Source of the DNA: Paracamarosporium sp. OC-R06-R3
Lineage: Eukaryota; Ascomycota; Dothideomycetes; Pleosporales; Didymosphaeriaceae
Length of the DNA: 64,000 nucleotides
Assembly: GCA_019828545.1 (NCBI GenBank)
Contig: JACVRA010000248.1
Coordinates: forward strand, 186,001-250,000
Reading direction: 5' to 3'
The number at the start of each line of letters is the position of its first letter. Position 1 is the stretch's first letter. The translations under genes were made by a program, and so were the position numbers. Shown here one piece after another: positions 58,433-64,000 of the stretch. Under the pieces are notes generated by a model. It was not told the DNA's origin. It ran no database searches and saw nothing but the letters and a program-made list of their open reading frames with translations.

Positions 58433-59279
58433 GGAAAGCATCCGTTCCGTGTGTTGCGAATTAACTGAAGGGTAGTAATAACTGTGGAAATCAGCAGGAT
58501 CTGGCTAATATGCCTTTGATGAGCTGGTCACATGACATACTAATCTATTATCTTACGTCGACTGTCTCTCATATTGCAAATTCCCCTCGTGAGATCCTGT
58601 ACACCTTGAAATCGAGATGACAATTAATGGCAATCTTCTTTGAGTTTTCACTCCGTATTATCTGTTGTGCGTAACGCTGCCACAAGAAGCAATCACCCCT
58701 AGGCCGATAGCCATACAATTTCGGCATAGCATGCCCTGTGCCAGTTGAGAGGCGTTTGATGCAAGCCATAAAATCTCTGGGGCTTCTCCAGGTCGGTTGA
58801 CAATGTAGTTGTTGGAACTGCGTGGGAGTGAGACCGTTACGTTGAGGCCTCAAGCAGTCGTAAGTGGGGCAACCCTATCTGAAATGGACCCGCGGCGACC
58901 AGCGTCCCGTTTCCTTCTCAATTTCGGGTGTTTCATCTCCATTAGATCACCGGCAGCTTAAGCTCATCCTTGTCGGGTATTTTCATTAATTGATCAATGC
59001 AGAAACCTGCAGCTAGATCGGAGGATCGGTACCGGAGAGCCCAAGCGTCGATCACCTAGCCTTGCCGCAAAACCATAACCACATGCTCGGGACATCAACA
59101 TGACCCATTTTCCACTGTCTATGGCAATCTTGCTGTCGCATATTAGCGCAAAGATGTCGCCACGAATCTTACATTGAGAGCAGTCATCATGGTCTCGATG
59201 TGTCGCTCGCCTCGTCACGCGGGCTTGGCCAGTGCTTGTGCACCTTGGGCTCATCTTACAGAAGTGTGTTTGCGTCCAA
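58433..59279. other. Intergenic, no gene seen
   Basis: Short frames only, up to 101 codons, with no family resemblance. Contains the upstream control DNA of the LPMO gene and the 3' flank of the next minus-strand gene. Confidence 0.45.
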
Positions 59280-61034
59280 CTACTTCTTCCCGAAAACAAC
59301 AGCGCCCTTCATCCCAAGCGACTTCGAATTCGAAGGTCTGATTGGAAACTGATCTGAACTCTTGAAGTGAAAAACACGTTCCTGTTCCAGATTCTGAAAG
59401 ATCGACCTTCTCGTCCAACACGTATCATCGCTATGTTCGTTATGGCTGCAAGTTTCAAAAGGGTCTCCGGAGACAGTCCAGTTGATTTTGGGAGAAAATG
59501 AAATCCGATGGAGATCGTTGAACGACGTTATGTCTGATCCGGCACGTTCCATCAGACGGCCAATGCAGGTCATATGAGCTGCAAGATAATCATGTCCGCT
59601 TGGGAGAACGTTACACTTTGCGTTTTTGCGGCACTCGCTGTGTTCAGGGACTATTGCCTCACCCAGGCTCGAACACAATATGACGGCATCGGCAAGATTC
59701 GCCAACGCAAGCCAACTTTGACTTGTACGGATCTTGAGTTCTTTCATATATCCCCCCCTTCCGGGTTCTGATACGAGATCCATGAGCTCGAACCCGTAAA
59801 TGGTTCTCCTCGTACTTCTTGCCTTGCGGTCTACGGATGCGAGTAGATTTATGCTTAATCCCAGGAGTAGTCGGCGAAATGTGAACGCATCACTGCCCGA
59901 ACCGCAGACGACAAGATCTCCGTGGTCATTCAGTGCTCCTATAACCTCAAGCTTATCATTGTGGGGCTCAACGAACGGAATTGGATCGGCTTCAGAAGGA
60001 GAACGTGTTAGCGCAACCCACGCATGTGCCATATGAAGCATGAGGCTCAGCTTTGGGACAAGCCACGATCGCCGCATATGTACATCGCATACTAAGACAA
60101 CGTCCTTGGATGTGTCGTGAAGCATCTTGGAGTAATCTGACGAAGGCCGGAAGCGGAGGTGGTGTGATATAAAGGAATAGCTCATCTGACCGTTGATTCC
60201 GGCTTGTATCGGACTGGCAGAAGTAACCTGGAAGCCTGTAGATATGCCACTTCTTTGTAAAGTCCTCTTTCTCTCTCTTGTATCTGAATACCTGACGGTG
60301 GCCGGAAGTTCTCTCGTGCCCAGCTGGATATATGCAGGGTCGCACCAACCAAGAAAGCATCGCACAGACATAATATCGTCGTACGTTTTGATACGCACCC
60401 TTTGCCGGTAGTCGATATCGAAAGGGTTAATTTGTTCATGCTCTTGCACTACCAGGTGGAATTGTACGTAAGTAGACTCCAGTTGCGTAGGGAACAAGAC
60501 GGTGTGGTATCCCACAAACACGAGTCCACCATCAACCTCGATTGAGTAATCGACAGCCGCGAGGCTTATCATTAAATCGAAAGGCATGTTGATACCTCTA
60601 CCTCTAGGCTCATTGGGCTGAAGGACGTTGTCATCAACTACAAGGCATGATCGAAATAGCTCTTGCCAGCAACTCTTTTCAATGGCGTGATACGTAGTTG
60701 AAGATAAAGAGAAGCTGATATATATCTCTGTCATCGATTCCAGATGATATATATTAGATTTTGCTGAAATTCTTGTCCAGTCTTCTTCTGCAGATTCTTT
60801 CATTTGGTTTGAAGTTGAAATGCGGCATGTGCACTTCGAAAGCATAGATTCTTGTGGCAAAGGCATTTGACTTGGACTCCGTATTGCTTTACAAATCCAA
60901 TGCAAAGCATTCACCATTTCACTTATTCTTTGATTGGAAATGAATGCGCCGAAATGTACAAGTAGGTCGGAACTGCGAAAGGCTAAGATGTAAACGATAG
61001 CTGGCTGATTGGGAGATTTGAGCACTGTGTCCAT
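59280..61034 (-). CDS. Fungal-specific protein of unknown function, intronless
   Basis: Uninterrupted 584-residue frame from ATG 61034. I recognise a widespread filamentous-fungal family of unknown function by its order of segments: FGAFISNQRISEMVNALHWI, SCWQELFRSCLVV, INMPFDLMISLAAVDYSIEV, VFVGYHTVLFPTQL, MSVRCFLGWCDPAYIQLGTR and RRSWLVPKLSLMLHMAHAWV. No catalytic motif, signal peptide or membrane helix is visible. Its start is only 46 bases past the stop of the aspartic-peptidase-like gene on the same strand, unusually tight for fungal genes. In my recollection members of this family often sit near incompatibility-type genes, but that link is weak. Confidence 0.82.
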   Translation of the reverse strand: MDTVLKSPNQPAIVYILAFRSSDLLVHFGAFISNQRISEMVNALHWICKAIRSPSQMPLPQESMLSKCTCRISTSNQMKESAEEDWTRISAKSNIYHLESMTEIYISFSLSSTTYHAIEKSCWQELFRSCLVVDDNVLQPNEPRGRGINMPFDLMISLAAVDYSIEVDGGLVFVGYHTVLFPTQLESTYVQFHLVVQEHEQINPFDIDYRQRVRIKTYDDIMSVRCFLGWCDPAYIQLGTRELPATVRYSDTRERKRTLQRSGISTGFQVTSASPIQAGINGQMSYSFISHHLRFRPSSDYSKMLHDTSKDVVLVCDVHMRRSWLVPKLSLMLHMAHAWVALTRSPSEADPIPFVEPHNDKLEVIGALNDHGDLVVCGSGSDAFTFRRLLLGLSINLLASVDRKARSTRRTIYGFELMDLVSEPGRGGYMKELKIRTSQSWLALANLADAVILCSSLGEAIVPEHSECRKNAKCNVLPSGHDYLAAHMTCIGRLMERAGSDITSFNDLHRISFSPKINWTVSGDPFETCSHNEHSDDTCWTRRSIFQNLEQERVFHFKSSDQFPIRPSNSKSLGMKGAVVFGKK

Positions 61035-61080
61035 GTTAGAACCTCAACGCTGTTACATGATAGACAATTATGGTAAATTA

Positions 61081-63451
61081 TCAATTGGACGTGGACTTAC
61101 TATTTCGTAACGATGCCCCTGGTTTCATTCGACAAAGCGTCGAGATATCCTTCAGTAATTGTTCTCCTAGACGGCCCCATCTTCGTTTCATGTACCGGAT
61201 GCATGACAAAGCCTCTATAGTTCTTGTTTCTGAGTCAGTAATGGGAGAGCTCACAAGAGCCACATGGTTTAAGAGAGCATCATCCACCATAGAGTTGGTT
61301 ACGACGTGCATGATATCGCATTCAAAACGAAAAGTCATAGAGTGTTCTTTGAAATCTTCTTCGTCAAGATCTGATAGCAATTCCTCGATGTCTGCGTAAA
61401 TATGGTTTTCCTTTGCTTTCCTCCTGAGAGGTCCCATGTGTTGAGGCAAACTAGTAATCTGAACATCGTCCATAGCAAGGGTCAGGCTCTGTGTCTCTTT
61501 ACGCTCGTAATCGGTTGCAGAAGACATAGACGAAGGGATGTAGAGCTCAGTTGCGCCGTTTCCCCTTCCAATGATTGATGGGGAAAGGCTGCTATCCTTG
61601 TAATCGTGTTGGTCGCCGTAAAAGTCAACAAGTGCTACAGGCTTCAGTGCACCTGGAGGGCGATCGTCAAGCTCAGAAACCCGGCTGTGCTTTATCTCGT
61701 TCCTTGATTCTCTGGGCTCGAATGCTTCGTATACTTCGCTTAGCGAGGCAGGATATTCGCCCCTTAAGTCGAGAATCTCTTCGAAAGTCTCTCTATGCCA
61801 TGGTGGCTGTGGCTTCTTCAGATCCTTTCTCATAAAGATCCACCGCTGGACGAACCATTTCGTCTGGGCTGTTCTATATTGAGTCCAGTCCCCTGCCGAA
61901 TGAGCCGATACCTGCCCACGTGCACGTCGCTTCCTACACTTCCACCAGCAGAGAAGCCATAAAAAAGCTCCAAACATAAAAATAATGAGGCTAACGACTA
62001 TTCCAGAAATCGCTCCGATGGAAAGACGACCGTCATTATCAGCTGCTCTGCGTTTCAACTCCTTAGGTAGCTTAAAGATGGGTGGAGTGTATGTAGAACT
62101 GTAAATCGGAACGATATCTTGGGCAGACATGGAATTATCGTATATGGCAGGTGTCACTGTGAAGTTCGCCCGCTCGTAATCAACAATGAGGTATGATTCC
62201 TGGAGGAAGGTGCGTCCAAGAATGAATTTGCCATTTGGCGACTTTTTGATTGGAAAGTAACTTGTTGTATTCGAGACAATCGGCCAATCGATTTGAAGGT
62301 CGAAGGCATCGTAAGGCAGCACAATTCTCGTGGATGTTTCGTTGTTAAAGTTCTCGCTTCCGATCTTGAAGGATACTGTAGCATTTTTGTTCCTGTTGTT
62401 CTGCCGTGCCGATGCGTTCATGGTATAAAGGTTGGAGGCGTCATTGTATTCCAACTGGAAATGCTGTGCGAACTGATCGCAAATGTTGTCGGGTAACCAT
62501 AGGTATGGTAATGCAGAGTCAATCGTAGCGAGGAAACGTGATTCGGACGTGAGAAATTCGATGGAGGAAAGATTTTGATCCGGCGCGTATGTAATTGACT
62601 GCATGCCCACTACGAGGCTGTTGTTCTTGTCATTGGACATATTAATACTGATACCACTCGAAATTTTCGCTCGAGACTGGTCGAATCCGCCAAAAACAAG
62701 ACTTCCAACCGCGCCTTCACCATTATTGCCTGTATATTCATTAGTATATCGTGGAATCAGCGTTAGCAGTGTGGTAAGGCATTGGATTTTGGAGCGCTCG
62801 AAGTCGATTAATATATATAGAGCCATTTACGGGACGGGGGGACTCACGGTAGTATGCTCCTGCAGTATAGCCATAAGATCTACTGGGGAGCGAGTGGCCT
62901 GAATTGTAGAAATTATCAAGAAGAGGGAGTGCTTCCACAGCGTCTCCGATAATGTCTAATGGGTAGAACCCGATTCCGAGCATGCCTATGTAGAAACCCG
63001 GGGCGTGAGCCACTCCATTATTGAGCAAGATGACGCTCGCTTTGGAACTTTCACCCAGCCCTATGTTATCTGAGCCCCAAGTGACGGGTAGACTTTCGTC
63101 ACTTGACCACCATTCGTGAATTGCGATATCGTGGAAGCCAGTATATTTCCAGGATGATGACTCTTGGTGGCTGAAACCAAGAAGCTGTTCTCCTTTGAAG
63201 GTCCCAATTCCGCGTTGTTCTGCGCAGTATTCATCGCACCATTCAACCTTCTCGGGTAGGAAGGTGACTGGTGATGAAGTCGATGGCAGGATTCTGAAAT
63301 TTTGACCATGGCCGGTTCCGTCATCTCCGACATTGATGTAGAACGAAGACCATTTTCCATCGTTACCATCGAAATCTCCACTTGGTGCTAAAACAATGGG
63401 CTCGAGAGGCAAAATAGCCTTGTTCACATTCATATATTTATCGAAGAGCAT
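61081..63451 (-). CDS. Membrane-anchored aspartic-peptidase-like protein, catalytic motifs lost
   Basis: Exons 63451..62848 and 62729..61081 join to 750 residues. The N-terminal 430 residues have the pepsin (A1) layout of a fungal paralogue family: WSSFYINVGDDG, FRILPSTSSPVTFLP where the first DTG should be, EQRGIGTFKG, AHAPGFYIGMLGIGF, SLVFGGFDQSR, and IDSALPYLWLP where the second DTG should be. Neither Asp-Thr/Ser-Gly triad is present, so it is probably not a protease. KFILGRTFLQESYLIVDYER closes the fold. A transmembrane helix (AISGIVVSLIIFMFGAFLWL) and basic WWKCRKRRAR follow, then about 280 cytoplasmic residues. No signal peptide precedes residue 1 of this model, so a further 5' exon may be missing. 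Possibly a wall-sensing receptor (inference). Confidence 0.83.
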
Positions 63452-64000
63452 TGTAGGTATAAGAGCATGATAAGTAGAACAAAGATCAGGAGCTACAAGT
63501 GATGAAAGTCAAGCACAAGAAGATTCGGTCAATCAAGTAAGTCCTAGTTTCGGCGGCGCAGTGTTTTGACTACGCTTCCAAAAAATCGGAAACTAGCGAA
63601 GAGGCTTCCGCAGTTCTCTGGTTACAGCCTTGCAGGGTGCCTGCGCTGTCTCACCGGTCGTGGACTTACGCGATCCAGTACAAAAGCTGTTTAACGGAAA
63701 GAGCAAACGAACCAAGGCCTATCAATATTCAAGTTCGCACTTTCTTTCAAACGGCCCCTGGCACGAGGAGGATCACACTGCAGGTACGAGGCTGAACTAG
63801 GCGGCGTTGGGTTTTACGCGGTACATTGCACAGAGTATACATAAAAGGCAAGAGTCAACTGAACCAGCTAACAGTATACATATGGTAGTTTACGATGACT
63901 ATCAAATTGAGGTTCCGAAGACAGAAGGTGGGGCAGATGGCGCATAGATACCTGAGATGAAAGAAAAGCTAAATTAGAGGCCCGCGGGCAGTTTTCGTCC
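63452..64000. other. Window edge, upstream of the aspartic-peptidase-like gene
   Basis: May contain an unmodelled first exon with a signal peptide for the minus-strand gene ending at 63451. No such exon could be joined convincingly. Nothing else is recognised. Confidence 0.4.

Noticed and set aside
1..64000. CRISPR arrays or bacterial-type operons
   Set aside because: The DNA is eukaryotic with spliceosomal introns; the only tandem array (17778..17927) has no spacers.

Overview
The window is from a filamentous ascomycete. Genes carry short (about 45-250 bp) GT...AG introns, coding exons are CT/GC-rich, and the families are typically fungal: class II hydrophobin, AA9 LPMO, PTH11-type receptor, NACHT/ankyrin NLR, and fungal AAA ATPase. 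The mix suggests Pezizomycotina, most likely Dothideomycetes (Pleosporales-like); this is judged from family resemblance and was not searched. All gene models are hand-spliced. Where I give exons, the joined frame was checked arithmetically.

Layout. 0.7-6 kb: a flotillin, a secreted M35-like zincin whose frame breaks in a 10-A tract, and an intronless hypothetical gene. 6.2-12.6 kb: three decayed genes in a row (PTH11-type receptor, cytochrome P450, beta-lactamase-like serine hydrolase) with AT-rich, RIP-like DNA between them. 15-16.4 kb: a stomatin/prohibitin-type SPFH protein, the second SPFH gene in the window. 16.4-19.6 kb: gene-poor, with a nine-unit tandem repeat and a diverged duplication. 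19.6-27 kb: housekeeping genes (mitochondrial carrier, hotdog thioesterase, PXA-PX-nexin protein). 27.4-39.3 kb: an apparent self/non-self or immunity-type island holding an intact five-exon NACHT/ankyrin NLR, an AAA ATPase with nonsense codons at its 5' end, and a DUF7708-type protein without a P-loop, separated by AT-rich DNA. 39.9-58.3 kb: glycine-zipper protein, secreted GPI-type protein, RING-like protein, two single-pass membrane proteins, class II hydrophobin, amino acid permease, an unknown Ser-rich protein, proline iminopeptidase and AA9 LPMO. 59.3-63.5 kb: a tight tandem pair, an unknown fungal-specific protein and a membrane-anchored aspartic-peptidase-like protein that lacks its catalytic motifs.

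Together the window mixes conserved housekeeping genes with accessory zones that show mutation and loss (6-12.6 kb and 31-39 kb). Secreted or cell-surface products (hydrophobin, LPMO, GPI protein, zincin, pseudo-peptidase) and NLR-type sensors are over-represented, as in subtelomeric or lineage-variable DNA of plant-associated fungi. No tRNA, rRNA, CRISPR array or intact transposon was recognised.
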